Shown one piece after another: positions 8,782-16,910 of a stretch of DNA of 64,000 nt. The DNA comes from Roseiconus nitratireducens (GTDB lineage: Bacteria; Planctomycetota; Planctomycetia; Pirellulales; Pirellulaceae), in NCBI RefSeq assembly GCF_008629675.1, contig NZ_VWOX01000007.1, positions 248,001-312,000 of the forward strand. Direction: 5' to 3'. A program made the translations under genes and the position numbers. The first letter of the stretch is position 1, and every line of letters begins with the position of its first letter. The notes beneath the pieces were generated by a model, which searched no databases, was not told the origin of the DNA, and saw only the letters and a program-made list of their open reading frames with translations.

Positions 8782-9903
8782 CTAATGAGCCACCGATGCA
8801 TCAGTCGGATTGAACTGCTTGCCGCTGGCGGGATTCTTTCCGAAGAGGGACTGATCGGCGAAATCCAGAACCGTATGCAGATCGTCGATTGTCACGCCGT
8901 GCCCGCGGGGCTTGTGATCGTAGAGGCCCAGGTTGTTGGGCGCTCCCAGCCACTGGTAGACCGGAGCCAGTGACTCGTAGGCTTTGATGTGGCCTTGATT
9001 GAAGGCGGGTTTTTCCGCTCCCATGATGCCCAGATAAGCCCGTGGCGCAATCACCGCTCCAAGGAAATGCCGATCCACCGGCATCCGATCCATCTGGTTG
9101 GCAAAGGTTTCGTATTCCTTGTTGGCCCATTTCACGTTGCCCGGACCCCACATGCTCTGGTCGATGTGGTGCACCGCGTGGGCCAGAGTCGTGATCGGAG
9201 CTGTCAAATCAACACGATCGTTCAGGGCGCCTGTCAGCAGTGCGACTCGACCATACCGGGAGCAGCCCGTGAGGATGACTTTGTCGATCTGGTGCTCGTG
9301 CGTGAGGTAGTGGATGATTTCATTCATCCCCCACACCCAGCCCATCGTCCGGGTGCCATCGATTTCCGGATACAAACGCCTGGCGATCTTCTCGTAGGGG
9401 CCCACCTTGAGCGCCGTGTAGGCGTAGCCCCGCCTTGCGATCGCGATGGCGTCTTCGTCCGCAGGTTCTTCCCTGGCCACCACGTAAACCAGGATGGAGT
9501 TGGCTTCCTTGTTCGGGAGTAGATAGTAGCTGATCGAAACCGGAGCACTGAGGTCCGGCCCGAGTTTCAGGTCGGCGGAATACTTGATGACTTCGCCACC
9601 CGCCAATGGTTCTTCCGCCCTGCTTTCGACTTTGTATTGATTGACCTGCGGAAAAGCCGGGCCATAGATGTAGTGCTGCAGCATTTCCATCATTTCAGCC
9701 TGACGCTGCTCCCAGTCTTCGAGCGTCTTGACTCTTCGGTCGCTGCCGAAGAATTGAAACGGGTCCGGAAGTTGGTGATTCACCGGCAGTTGATTGACCG
9801 TGGGAAACGGCTCTGCGGCCAAGCCGCACTTCGGAAAGAATGCCGCGCACAAAAACACGCTGACGGACGTGATCGCGAAAAGCGAAATCAGGGATCGGGT
9901 CAT
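8782..9903 (-). CDS. Secreted glucuronoyl-esterase-like (CE15) hydrolase
   Basis: A 373-residue alpha/beta hydrolase. The start is the ATG at 9903 with AGAGGT upstream, giving a signal peptide that ends near CGLAAEP. The nucleophile motif GCSRYG at about residues 212-217, followed by VALLTGALNDRVDLTAPI, matches carbohydrate esterase family 15 (4-O-methyl-glucuronoyl methylesterases). The C-terminal RGHGVTIDDLHTVLDFADQ supplies the likely catalytic His (about 334). These enzymes cleave esters between uronic acids and alcohols. It is the last gene of the minus-strand run of two sulfatases and a GH43-like protein, with 55 bases after the preceding gene. That supports a role in taking apart a uronate-containing sulfated polysaccharide. 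Substrate and ester type are inferred. Confidence 0.88.
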   Translation of the reverse strand: MTRSLISLFAITSVSVFLCAAFFPKCGLAAEPFPTVNQLPVNHQLPDPFQFFGSDRRVKTLEDWEQRQAEMMEMLQHYIYGPAFPQVNQYKVESRAEEPLAGGEVIKYSADLKLGPDLSAPVSISYYLLPNKEANSILVYVVAREEPADEDAIAIARRGYAYTALKVGPYEKIARRLYPEIDGTRTMGWVWGMNEIIHYLTHEHQIDKVILTGCSRYGRVALLTGALNDRVDLTAPITTLAHAVHHIDQSMWGPGNVKWANKEYETFANQMDRMPVDRHFLGAVIAPRAYLGIMGAEKPAFNQGHIKAYESLAPVYQWLGAPNNLGLYDHKPRGHGVTIDDLHTVLDFADQSLFGKNPASGKQFNPTDASVAH

Positions 9904-9958
9904 GGTCGTTACCTCTTTACCCTTCTGCGAGTCTCGAGCGTCGAAGACTGGTCCGGAT

Positions 9959-10984
9959 CTACTCGGCTGTTTCGGAAGCGGCGTGTTCCGTCGCACGGGC
10001 TTCTTCGATGTGGGCTTCTCCGATGTGGGCGGTTGCATAGATGATTCGTCGCGGATCGTCGCCGCCGCTGGCGAACAGATACAAGGTATCGCCGTCTCGA
10101 TAGAATTCGCCGCCGCGGTAGCGATTGCCGACCGGTGAATCGGGTCGGGGATCGATCAGAAAGTGACGCTCGCCCTGGTCTCCGACTGGGCTGAGTTGCT
10201 GGTCCACCTCAACGTATTTCACATTGCCGCCCCGATAGGCGGTGTGATCCTGGTAGACGATGAAGTTTCTCCCCTGCCACTGGAACAGCGAGGGGCCGTA
10301 GATGTCTTTGTTCTCCCCCTCGATCGGTTCGACGAGAGGCGTCGTTTCTTGGGTCCAGTTTTCGCCGTCTGGAGAATGGGCCAGCCAGACGCAGCGGATC
10401 TGGCGTTTCAGGTCAAAACCCGAATAGAGCAGGATGTACTTGCTGCCATATCGCTCCAACGGGTATTCGTAGGTTCGGGTGTAGGTGGCGTTGCGGGTGC
10501 CGATGACGTTCGCCGTGATGCTGGTGCTGTGGTAATCGAAATGCAGCCCGTCCGTGCTGGTCCACATTTCGCTTTGTTTGTTTTTCTTGTGTCCCCAGAG
10601 ATGAAACCTGCCCGTTTCCTCGATCCAGCGAACGTCCGGGATGGCTGCATCTTTAACGATCGGGTTGCCTTGGTACTCGACCCACGGGCCTGCCAGGCTG
10701 TCAGAAAAGGCCAGGCTAATTCCCACATGTTTGTGAGGCGAATAGTACAGGTAGTACTTCCCCAGCGGATTCTGGACGCGGCCCTCCATTTTGATGATGG
10801 AAGCACGCTCAAGTTCAGTGGCTGGAGCGATCGTCAGGTCTGAGGGCTGAAGTGCGACACCCGCGTAAGTGAACTTCGGTAACGGCCCATCGCCAACCGC
10901 GGCGGCTTGGAGGGCGAAAACAGTTGCCAGGCTGATCGCGAATACGCAAAAGCGGCGAACGGCACGGTGAATCTCTGGATTCAT
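9959..10984 (-). CDS. Secreted GH43-like five-bladed beta-propeller protein
   Basis: A 341-residue protein with an N-terminal signal peptide (ISLATVFALQAAAVGDG). The body has the repeating blade pattern of clan GH-F propellers: KYYLYYSPHKHVGISLAFSD, GPWVEYQGNPIV, DVRWIEETGRFHLWGHKK, YILLYSGFD and DIYGPSLFQWQGRNFIVYQD. Family members hydrolyse arabinosides, xylosides or related glycosidic bonds; a non-catalytic glycan-binding role cannot be excluded. The start overlaps the stop of the upstream sulfatase by four bases (ATGA), with AGGA just before it, so translation is probably coupled. The C-terminus is Ala/Glu/His-rich (GEAHIEEARATEHAASETAE), which is unusual and may be a tail rather than part of the propeller. 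Confidence 0.82.
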   Translation of the reverse strand: MNPEIHRAVRRFCVFAISLATVFALQAAAVGDGPLPKFTYAGVALQPSDLTIAPATELERASIIKMEGRVQNPLGKYYLYYSPHKHVGISLAFSDSLAGPWVEYQGNPIVKDAAIPDVRWIEETGRFHLWGHKKNKQSEMWTSTDGLHFDYHSTSITANVIGTRNATYTRTYEYPLERYGSKYILLYSGFDLKRQIRCVWLAHSPDGENWTQETTPLVEPIEGENKDIYGPSLFQWQGRNFIVYQDHTAYRGGNVKYVEVDQQLSPVGDQGERHFLIDPRPDSPVGNRYRGGEFYRDGDTLYLFASGGDDPRRIIYATAHIGEAHIEEARATEHAASETAE

Positions 10985-12372
10985 TTCCTGGTCTCCGAGC
11001 GGCGTCGATTGATCTCGGCAGTCAACCGTTCCACAACGTCGGGATGACGCGTCGCGACGTTACGAGTTTCTTGTGGATCGGACGCGTGGTCGTAAAGTTC
11101 GATGGCACCGTCGCTCCAGTGAGTCAACCGCCAGCGGTCGGTGCGAAGACTGTCGCCCCGCTGGTTGTTGCCTCGCACGACGATGGTCCAGGCGGATTCA
11201 CGCCCCGGCGCGACAGCGTCTTTCAATTGCGGCCAGAGCGAAACTCCGGGGCGTCCCACCGGAGTTGCGACCCCGCAGTGTTCGGCAATCGTGGGAAACA
11301 AATCCACGAACTCCACCAGCCCGGCGGTTCGGCCTGGCGCGACCCCTGGACCCGCGATGATCAGCGGAGCCCGGCAGCTGCGATCAAAGAGCGTGTTCTT
11401 GTTCCACCAGGACCGTTCGCCCAGATGGTAGCCGTGGTCGCCGACAAAGATCACGAGTGTTCGCTCTCTCAAGCCCAAACGATCGAGCGCACCCAGCACG
11501 CGTCCCACCTGGGCATCCATGAAACTCGTGCACGCATAGTAGGCCCGCAGGAATTCCATCCGCTCGGCATCGGTAAATTTGTCAAACACCTCGCCGAACA
11601 GGCCAAAGCCGACCGCCAGCGGCGGAGCGGGGGTTTGGCCGTCCGGGTCGCGAAACAGGTCCAGTGAACCCTCCGGGTAGAGATCGAAATACTTCTGCGG
11701 TGCGACGAACGGGTCGTGCGGTTTCATGAACCCGCAGCCGATGATCCAGGGCTGATCCCCCAGGCGTTCCATCTCCGCGATGACCGCACTGGCGATTTGC
11801 CCGTCCGGCTGATCGTCGTCGTCTCCCTCCATCGCTCCCCAGTGGCACCACTTGAGTTTGCCGCCGGAAAGATCGCGACCGGCCCGCTTGCGCGTCCCAA
11901 GCGGCGTGGCTTTGAACGCCTGGGCGGTGTGCCAAGACCTGGGCAAGTCCATCCACCTCGCTTGCAGGGAGGCATTGCGACCGCCACCGAGGTGAAAGAT
12001 CTTGCCGAATGCCGCTGAGTGCCAGCCGTTGCCCTTCAGTCGCTGGGGGAAGGTTTCAACGTCGGGAAGCACGTCCCGCAACAGCGTTCGATTGTCGGTG
12101 ACTCCCGTTTGATCTGGATACAGTCCGGTCAGAAATGAGGATCGACTCGCGTTGCAGACAGGGTACTGCACATAGGCCCGTTCAAACACGACTCCACGTG
12201 ATCCGAGGCGGTCGATGTTTGGCGTTTTGACTGCCGCATTGCCATAGCAACCGAGCGTGTCACGCAGGTCATCGACCGCAATGAACAACACATTGGGTTT
12301 TTCGGCAGCCAGCAGCGACTGCGGGAGTAACAGTAACGCGACGAAGAGCAGTTGAAGTCCGGTGCTTTTCAT
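10981..12372 (-). CDS. Secreted type I sulfatase (iduronate-2-sulfatase-like)
   Basis: A 463-residue sulfatase. The start is the ATG at 12372 with GAGGG upstream, beginning MKSTGLQLLFVALLLLPQSLLAAE, a clear signal peptide. A longer frame reaching 12513 would translate repeat DNA and is rejected. Metal-site residues VDDLRDTLGCYGN and the formylglycine site CNASR (Cys at about 73) are present. LVIFVGDHGYHLGERSWWNKN matches the second metal-binding segment of iduronate-sulfatase-type enzymes. The enzyme removes O-sulfate esters after Cys is oxidised to formylglycine by a maturase not encoded here. It is coupled to the GH43-like gene by an ATGA overlap. The 212-base gap to the upstream sulfatase contains a hairpin repeat (12401-12490) that might tune expression. 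Confidence 0.95.
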   Translation of the reverse strand: MKSTGLQLLFVALLLLPQSLLAAEKPNVLFIAVDDLRDTLGCYGNAAVKTPNIDRLGSRGVVFERAYVQYPVCNASRSSFLTGLYPDQTGVTDNRTLLRDVLPDVETFPQRLKGNGWHSAAFGKIFHLGGGRNASLQARWMDLPRSWHTAQAFKATPLGTRKRAGRDLSGGKLKWCHWGAMEGDDDDQPDGQIASAVIAEMERLGDQPWIIGCGFMKPHDPFVAPQKYFDLYPEGSLDLFRDPDGQTPAPPLAVGFGLFGEVFDKFTDAERMEFLRAYYACTSFMDAQVGRVLGALDRLGLRERTLVIFVGDHGYHLGERSWWNKNTLFDRSCRAPLIIAGPGVAPGRTAGLVEFVDLFPTIAEHCGVATPVGRPGVSLWPQLKDAVAPGRESAWTIVVRGNNQRGDSLRTDRWRLTHWSDGAIELYDHASDPQETRNVATRHPDVVERLTAEINRRRSETRK

Positions 12373-12400
12373 CTTGCGACCCTCAGCGTTGGTACGGTGT

Positions 12401-12490
12401 TGCTGTCGCCGCTTCGCGGCTGGCGGTGTTTGGGGAGGCGATTCCGTCGGCTCACGCCGACGGCAGGGAGCTGTCGTCACTTCGCGACGG
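12401..12490. repeat. Dispersed three-hairpin repeat, copy 1
   Basis: A roughly 90-base element with three short inverted repeats: GTCGCCGCTTCGCGGC, CGTCGGCTCACGCCGACG and a final CTTCGCGACGGG. It lies between the two sulfatase genes of the minus-strand operon. Similar copies are at 24679-24770 and 39120-39210, and a diverged one at 51944-52036. Confidence 0.85.
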
Positions 12491-12584
12491 GAGTTCGTGT
12501 AGTATTCTTTCACCCGCCCACCAGCCAGAGGATGTCAGTTGATTTCGCGTGTTTGCACTGGTTCGATGCCGACGAAAAATCTTA

Positions 12585-13979
12585 TCAGTCTTTGTTGTCC
12601 GCACCGGACTTTTCGTACTCTTTGGGAAGCTCGGCGACCCATCGTTGCAACGTTTTGCTGAGGCGAGCCACGACGTCCGGATGTTGTCCCGCGACGTTGT
12701 TGCTTTCGCTGGGATCCACCGACAGGTCGTACAGTTCCGGTTCGCCGCGTTGCTTGCGCGGCAAATGAAGTTTCCAATCTCCCTCTCGCAGGGCGGGCGT
12801 GCTGCCGGTTGCACTGGCTTTCCAGAACAGGGGTTTTGTCCGCTCGCGTTCAGCGCCCAGCCAGATGTCGGCGACATTCTCACCGTCCAATTGCACCGGC
12901 AGATCCTCGACACCCGCAATGGCGCACAGCGACGGCATCCAGTCGATGAACGAGCAAACGCTGGTCGAATCGACTCGTCCCGCCTGGACGTGGCCCGGCC
13001 AGCGGATGATGAATGGGACCCGTGTGCCGCCTTCAAATTGAGTGTGCTTTCCGCCGCGAAACTCACCAGCGTAACCCAGCATGTTGTTCGAATACTTTCG
13101 TGCTCCTTTCTTTCCCAGGATCACCGGCGCTGGGCCGTGATCGCTGGAGAACACCACGATCGTGTTTTCCCGCAGGCCAAGCTCGTCAAGCGTTTTCAGC
13201 AAGCGGTCAACGTTCCGATCGATTTGAGACACATCGCCCAGGTACTGCTGCATTGACGCGTCAAGGTCTCCGCCGATCTGCACACACTCGTCAAACTTGT
13301 GCTGCATGGTTGGAGAAAAGTCCGCGCGATCGACTTTCACATTCTTGAATTCGGCGACCAGGTTGTCCGCAGTGTTGACGGGAAAATGCGTCGCATGGCC
13401 CCAGACGTTGACATAGAAAGGCTGGTCTTTGTTTTCGCGGATGAAATCCATTGCAGCGGAGTAGAGATCGCTATCGCGGCCGGACGCCGGGTCACGGCTC
13501 TTGCCAATCGTCTGGACGGTATCGATCCCGTACGTCCCGTCGGCATCGTCGGGACCCAGGTGCCATTTGCCGAAGTGGCCCGTTTGATAGCCGCGCTTCT
13601 TCAGGAGTTCCGTGATGGTGGTGCGGTCGCCGAACCCGAAGTCGGCCGCGTATCTGGAAAACCGAGCCGGGAACAAGCCCGTCATCAGCCCCGTGCGGCT
13701 GGGATTGCAGGTCACGCCCGTCACGTAAAACTGCGTGAACCGAGTGCCTTCGCTCGCGAGTTTGTCGAGCGCCGGAGTCTTTGCGTAAGGGTGCCCGTAG
13801 CAGCCGAGGTCGCCGTACCCGAGGTCATCGGCGAACAGGAAAACGATGTTCGGCGGTCGGCCGGTCTCGGCAAGGCAGGCCGTGGAGCTCATCATCGCCA
13901 GCAAAAAGGCGACAACCATCGTGAGCAATCCTGTCTTCGGAGCTTTCTTGCTGCCTAGGATTCGAAGCAGGTTCATCAT
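12585..13979 (-). CDS. Secreted type I arylsulfatase
   Basis: A 464-residue sulfatase. The start is the first of two adjacent ATGs (13979), with GAGGA upstream. The N-terminus carries a basic stretch and a hydrophobic segment (LLTMVVAFLLAMMSSTACLAE), a signal peptide that could also be a lipoprotein type because of the Cys. FLFADDLGYGDLGCYGHP supplies metal ligands, and CNPSRTGLMTG (Cys about 91) is the formylglycine motif. HFGKWHLG and VVFSSDHGPAPV are further conserved sulfatase segments. The start overlaps by four bases the end of a 56-codon ORF, which itself overlaps the FecR/LamG gene. The sigma factor, FecR/LamG protein, ORF and sulfatase thus form one translationally linked chain. The substrate is unknown. 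Confidence 0.95.
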   Translation of the reverse strand: MMNLLRILGSKKAPKTGLLTMVVAFLLAMMSSTACLAETGRPPNIVFLFADDLGYGDLGCYGHPYAKTPALDKLASEGTRFTQFYVTGVTCNPSRTGLMTGLFPARFSRYAADFGFGDRTTITELLKKRGYQTGHFGKWHLGPDDADGTYGIDTVQTIGKSRDPASGRDSDLYSAAMDFIRENKDQPFYVNVWGHATHFPVNTADNLVAEFKNVKVDRADFSPTMQHKFDECVQIGGDLDASMQQYLGDVSQIDRNVDRLLKTLDELGLRENTIVVFSSDHGPAPVILGKKGARKYSNNMLGYAGEFRGGKHTQFEGGTRVPFIIRWPGHVQAGRVDSTSVCSFIDWMPSLCAIAGVEDLPVQLDGENVADIWLGAERERTKPLFWKASATGSTPALREGDWKLHLPRKQRGEPELYDLSVDPSESNNVAGQHPDVVARLSKTLQRWVAELPKEYEKSGADNKD

Positions 13980-14146
13980 GTTTCGTCCTCGTCGCGGGCG
14001 CGGATGCCGGTGACCCCTGCTGGCGCCGCCGGCAGAACTCCCGCCAGGATCGGCCAAAGATTGGCAAGCAGTTTTGGATTCAAACGCATGGGGTGATTCA
14101 TTCGACAAGCAGGGTTTTCTGGCAGGAAAGGCGCGGGCCGCTTCAT
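13976..14146 (-). CDS. Small 56-residue ORF coupled at both ends (possible membrane microprotein)
   Basis: Only 57 codons, but its ATG (14146) overlaps the stop of the FecR/LamG gene in an ATGA, and its TGA (13976) overlaps the ATG of the following sulfatase in another ATGA. It contains a moderately hydrophobic central stretch, LLANLWPILAGVLPAAPAGV, and a charged tail ending DEDET. No family is recognised. It may encode a small membrane protein, or serve mainly to carry ribosomes across to the sulfatase start. Chance remains possible because the region is GC-rich and stop-poor. The two four-base overlaps are the main support. Confidence 0.5.
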   Translation of the reverse strand: MKRPAPFLPENPACRMNHPMRLNPKLLANLWPILAGVLPAAPAGVTGIRARDEDET

Positions 14147-15684
14147 TCTGATTCCCCTATTTCTTCCAACGCAGCCTGGTACAGATCTGTGATCTGCACG
14201 TCGCTGAGCGCCTTGTCGAACAGAGCGACTTCGTCGATGCGTCCATCCCACAAGTGAAGTCCATCGGGGTCCGTTCCAAACCACAAGGACTTTGCGTCAT
14301 GACCCGCGAGCGGAGCTGAGGACGAGGCGGCGACGAGGCGACCGTCGTTGTAAAGACGCAGCTGATCGCCATCGACCGTCATCGAGATATGACACCAAGT
14401 GCGAAGCGGCAGCAATGACTCGCTAGCGACCGACCGCAAGTCGCCCTCGGCGTCCCGGACGGTCGCCTGAACAAAACCACTTTGATTAAGTGCCAATGTG
14501 AAGCTCCCCTGATCACGTCGGATGTCGGTGGCCACCGTGGCGTTTTTTGCCCTGCTTTCCAGATACACAAAGGCGACCAGCGTAAATGCGCCGGTTCGCA
14601 GAGGTGGTGGAGACTCCGCTCGCCCGCCACGCCCCGTCGAATCCGCCAGGACACGCAGCGATCCGCCCGAGAAAACCCCCCGGGCGTGAGGCGGTCGGTT
14701 TCCGTCACCGGTCAACACAACGCCTGAGTACTCCGGCGGGATGCAGGTCAGGCCCTGATCGCGAATCGCCATCTGGTAGAACGCCACCGGAGCAAGCCGT
14801 TTGATCGTGCGTGCGTATCGGCGCCGCGACTCATCAAACGTGCGAATGAATCGATCCGCGGCCAATTCAATCTCCACCGGCGTCGCGGCCCGCTCTTCAA
14901 TCTTTACCGCTTGCGATGCACGCAAATCGACGGCATTCGCCGCCGCAATGTCTCCTCGCGATCTCGGTTGAACGCGAACCAGGCCCTCGAAGACATGCAC
15001 TTCACTGGCACTGGCGGAAACGTCGACGGAGAACTCCGTGCCGAAATCAATCACCTCCGCCTCGGGCGTCTCCACGGTGAAGCCAACTCCTTCCGGTGGC
15101 ACGTTCGCCGACAGCCGGCCGCTTCGCAGTAGCAAACGTTGGCCACTCAGCGGTTCGAACTGTGCCGGGGCTTCAAGATAGACCGTCACCCCGCCTGCGA
15201 AACGCAAGTGCAACAAGCCTTGGTTCAACTCGTACTTGCCGACCGGAAGTTGGTGGTCATTCCACGCGTTTCCTTCCCGCAGCAGCAGGGCATCCACGTC
15301 AGCGACGAGCGTCGCCACCGGTTCGATCGGACGATTCGTTAGATTGCCAATCCACAAAGTCGCTGCCAGCAGCAGCGCCGCCGCGGCGGCCATGAAGGCC
15401 AGGCGAGCGCTAACACGTCGACTTGGGCGATCCAGCGTCTTTTCGCCCGAATTGGATTCGGCAGCCGCGGCAACGGCGGCTTCGCATTCGATTCGCACCA
15501 CTTCCGATTCGGGCAGGGCTGCCAGCTCACCCAGGGCTGAGTCGACATTCAGATACTCAATGAAGTCTCGACGAAGAAGTGCATCCTGGCGGAGGGCCGC
15601 TTCCAGGACTTGAAGCTGCTCCGCGGTGATCTCACCACTGGCGTAGTCGGCAAACAGCGAACGCAGGTCAGTCGATTCGCTCAC
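14143..15684 (-). CDS. FecR/LamG-domain transmembrane protein, putative anti-sigma factor
   Basis: A 513-residue protein starting with GTG at 15684, which overlaps the sigma factor stop in GTGA. Residues about 5-65 are a cytoplasmic helical region (LRSLFADYASGEITAEQLQ, RRDFIEYLNVD) that could bind the sigma factor. A membrane helix follows at about 87-110. Next is a FecR-type domain with RLLLRSGRLSANVPPEGVGFTVETPEAEVIDFGTEFSVDV at about 180-220. The C-terminal 200 residues form a LamG/concanavalin-like domain (AFTLVAFVYLESR, WCHISMTVDGDQLRLYNDG, WDGRIDEVALFDKALSD). The known planctomycete arrangement is ECF sigma plus FecR/LamG protein. Inference: the outer LamG domain senses a glycan and the inner part releases the sigma factor to transcribe the sulfatase genes behind it. 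Confidence 0.9.
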   Translation of the reverse strand: MSESTDLRSLFADYASGEITAEQLQVLEAALRQDALLRRDFIEYLNVDSALGELAALPESEVVRIECEAAVAAAAESNSGEKTLDRPSRRVSARLAFMAAAAALLLAATLWIGNLTNRPIEPVATLVADVDALLLREGNAWNDHQLPVGKYELNQGLLHLRFAGGVTVYLEAPAQFEPLSGQRLLLRSGRLSANVPPEGVGFTVETPEAEVIDFGTEFSVDVSASASEVHVFEGLVRVQPRSRGDIAAANAVDLRASQAVKIEERAATPVEIELAADRFIRTFDESRRRYARTIKRLAPVAFYQMAIRDQGLTCIPPEYSGVVLTGDGNRPPHARGVFSGGSLRVLADSTGRGGRAESPPPLRTGAFTLVAFVYLESRAKNATVATDIRRDQGSFTLALNQSGFVQATVRDAEGDLRSVASESLLPLRTWCHISMTVDGDQLRLYNDGRLVAASSSAPLAGHDAKSLWFGTDPDGLHLWDGRIDEVALFDKALSDVQITDLYQAALEEIGESE

Positions 15685-16214
15685 GACAGCCCCTCCGCTT
15701 GCAGCACTTGGCGGGTGCAATTCAGGAGTCGTAAACGCATCCGGTGCAGCCACTGGTAGAAGGCCGCGACCGTTCGGCCGCTCTGGCCGGCAACCTCCTG
15801 AATGGCGGCATCGGGCGCGTAGGCGGCCAGGATGATCTTTCGGTGATGCGTGGGCAGCTTTTCCAGGCAGCCTTCCAATGCTTCACGCTGAGCGGACAGT
15901 CGATCGTCGTCTCGGGTCGATTCGCAAGCGACGACGTGCAGCACATCTTCGGCCAACGTGAGTCGGCTGCGAGCCTTGTCGCGCAACCAGCCGAGCGCCT
16001 CGTGCCGCGCGACGCCGAACGCCCAGCGGCGAAAATGCTCCGTGTCGTCAAGTTCATCGAACTTTCGCCACAGAACCAGAGCCACGCCTTGCATGACATC
16101 TGCCGCATCATGTCGCGTCGGCACCAAGCGTCGCACATACGCGCGAATCGCGGGCTCGTTGGCGGCAAAATGCGTTAGGAACTGTTCGTGAATGTCGTTG
16201 TGATCAGGCTCCAT
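15681..16214 (-). CDS. ECF sigma factor of the Rhodopirellula/Verrucomicrobium family
   Basis: A 177-residue sigma factor starting at the ATG 16214, with GGAGAG correctly spaced. The longer frame to 16403 reads through a dispersed repeat and is rejected. Region 2 shows HFAANEPAIRAYVRRLVPTR, DAADVMQGVALVLWRKF and FRRWAFGVARHEALGWLRDK. Region 4 shows LEKLPTHHRKIILAAYAPDA with QEVAGQSGRTVAAFYQWLHR for -35 recognition. This matches the family called Rhodopirellula/Verrucomicrobium sigma factors (TIGR02989 type). It heads the minus-strand run ending at 8782 and overlaps its likely anti-sigma partner by four bases. The operon behind it is the natural candidate regulon. Confidence 0.93.
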   Translation of the reverse strand: MEPDHNDIHEQFLTHFAANEPAIRAYVRRLVPTRHDAADVMQGVALVLWRKFDELDDTEHFRRWAFGVARHEALGWLRDKARSRLTLAEDVLHVVACESTRDDDRLSAQREALEGCLEKLPTHHRKIILAAYAPDAAIQEVAGQSGRTVAAFYQWLHRMRLRLLNCTRQVLQAEGLS

Positions 16215-16286
16215 GCAGGAACTCTCCGCGAAGTCGGTCCATTTTACGGAAAAAATTCGAGAGAAGCGGAGTTTCTCAGCAGCCTT

Positions 16287-16402
16287 GACTCGCCAGAGTC
16301 GGACGGTGGCAGGGGCGAGGCCCCGATCGATTGATTCGCCCAGCCCAACGGGCTGGGAATAGGAATGGAAATGAAACTCTAGGGCCAACGGCCGGGCCGC
16401 CA
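16287..16402. repeat. Palindromic repeats between divergent sigma and blaI genes
   Basis: Contains a GACTC-GCCA-GAGTC hairpin (16287-16300) of the family seen at 50785, 53619 and 63446. It is followed by a copy, in minus orientation, of a repeat with CAGCCCAACGGGCTGGG and AGGGCCAACGGCCGGGCCG (16310-16402). Other copies of the second repeat are at 32200-32292, 32374-32475 and 35368-35420. The frame running through it on the minus strand gives a false extension of the sigma factor. Confidence 0.85.
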
Positions 16403-16480
16403 TTGGATCGGTCGTTCGGAAAAAAATCCCAAAAAGTCACGTCGGGCAATCCGAAGTGTAGTATGATCTGCGCTTCTGGA

Positions 16481-16502
16481 TAGCGCAGCAATTCCTGCGC
16501 TA
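16481..16502. promoter_or_regulatory. Dyad upstream of blaI-M56 operon, candidate BlaI operator
   Basis: Perfect 8-base arms, TAGCGCAG (16481-16488) and CTGCGCTA (16495-16502), separated by six bases and ending 30 bases before the BlaI start. BlaI/MecI repressors bind dyads in their own promoters, so autoregulation is plausible. The half-site TAGCG also occurs twice upstream of the second BlaI gene. Binding is inferred. Confidence 0.5.
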
Positions 16503-16532
16503 TTGAAACCCGCGAGGGATTTGGAGAGAACG

Positions 16533-16910
16533 ATGCGTTTGACGCCGGGTGAATTGAAGGTCATGCGACTGCTGTGGAAACACGGCGAAATGAAGCCGCC
16601 AGAGATCGGAGAGCGGTACAAGCCGCCGATCAAGGATGCGGCCTTGCGGGCTTGCTTGGCAGTCCTGCTGGAAAAGGGCCACGTCGAGCGGCGGCGTGAG
16701 GGCCGCGCCTACGTGTACCGAGCACGCACCAAGCAGCATCGAGCGTACAAGACGATGCTTCGTGAGCTTCTGGACAACTTCTGCGACGGATCCGCCAGGC
16801 AACTGATGATGAATCTCGCCGAGCAAGAGTCGCTCAGTGAAGACGACCTTCAGGAAATCAAACGTCTCACCAAATCAACCCAAACGCCTGGCAAGAAGGG
16901 AAAACGATGA
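16533..16910 (+). CDS. BlaI/MecI-family transcriptional repressor
   Basis: A 125-residue winged-helix regulator starting at the ATG 16533 with GGAGAG upstream. The N-terminal LTPGELKVMRLLWKHGEMKP and KDAALRACLAVLLEKGHVER form the DNA-binding domain (about residues 1-70), with GRAYVYRARTKQHR as the wing. The C-terminal part MLRELLDNFCDGSARQLMMNLAE is the usual dimerisation region containing the protease-sensitive stretch. In the bla/mec paradigm such repressors are inactivated by a partner M56 metalloprotease sensor. That partner follows here with a four-base ATGA overlap. A dyad at 16481-16502 is a candidate operator. A beta-lactamase role is not implied, since no such gene is nearby. Confidence 0.93.
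   Translation: MRLTPGELKVMRLLWKHGEMKPPEIGERYKPPIKDAALRACLAVLLEKGHVERRREGRAYVYRARTKQHRAYKTMLRELLDNFCDGSARQLMMNLAEQESLSEDDLQEIKRLTKSTQTPGKKGKR

Noticed and set aside
12373..12513. N-terminal extension of the sulfatase ending at 10981
   Set aside because: Encoded by the three-hairpin repeat; the ATG at 12372 has a ribosome site and a signal peptide.
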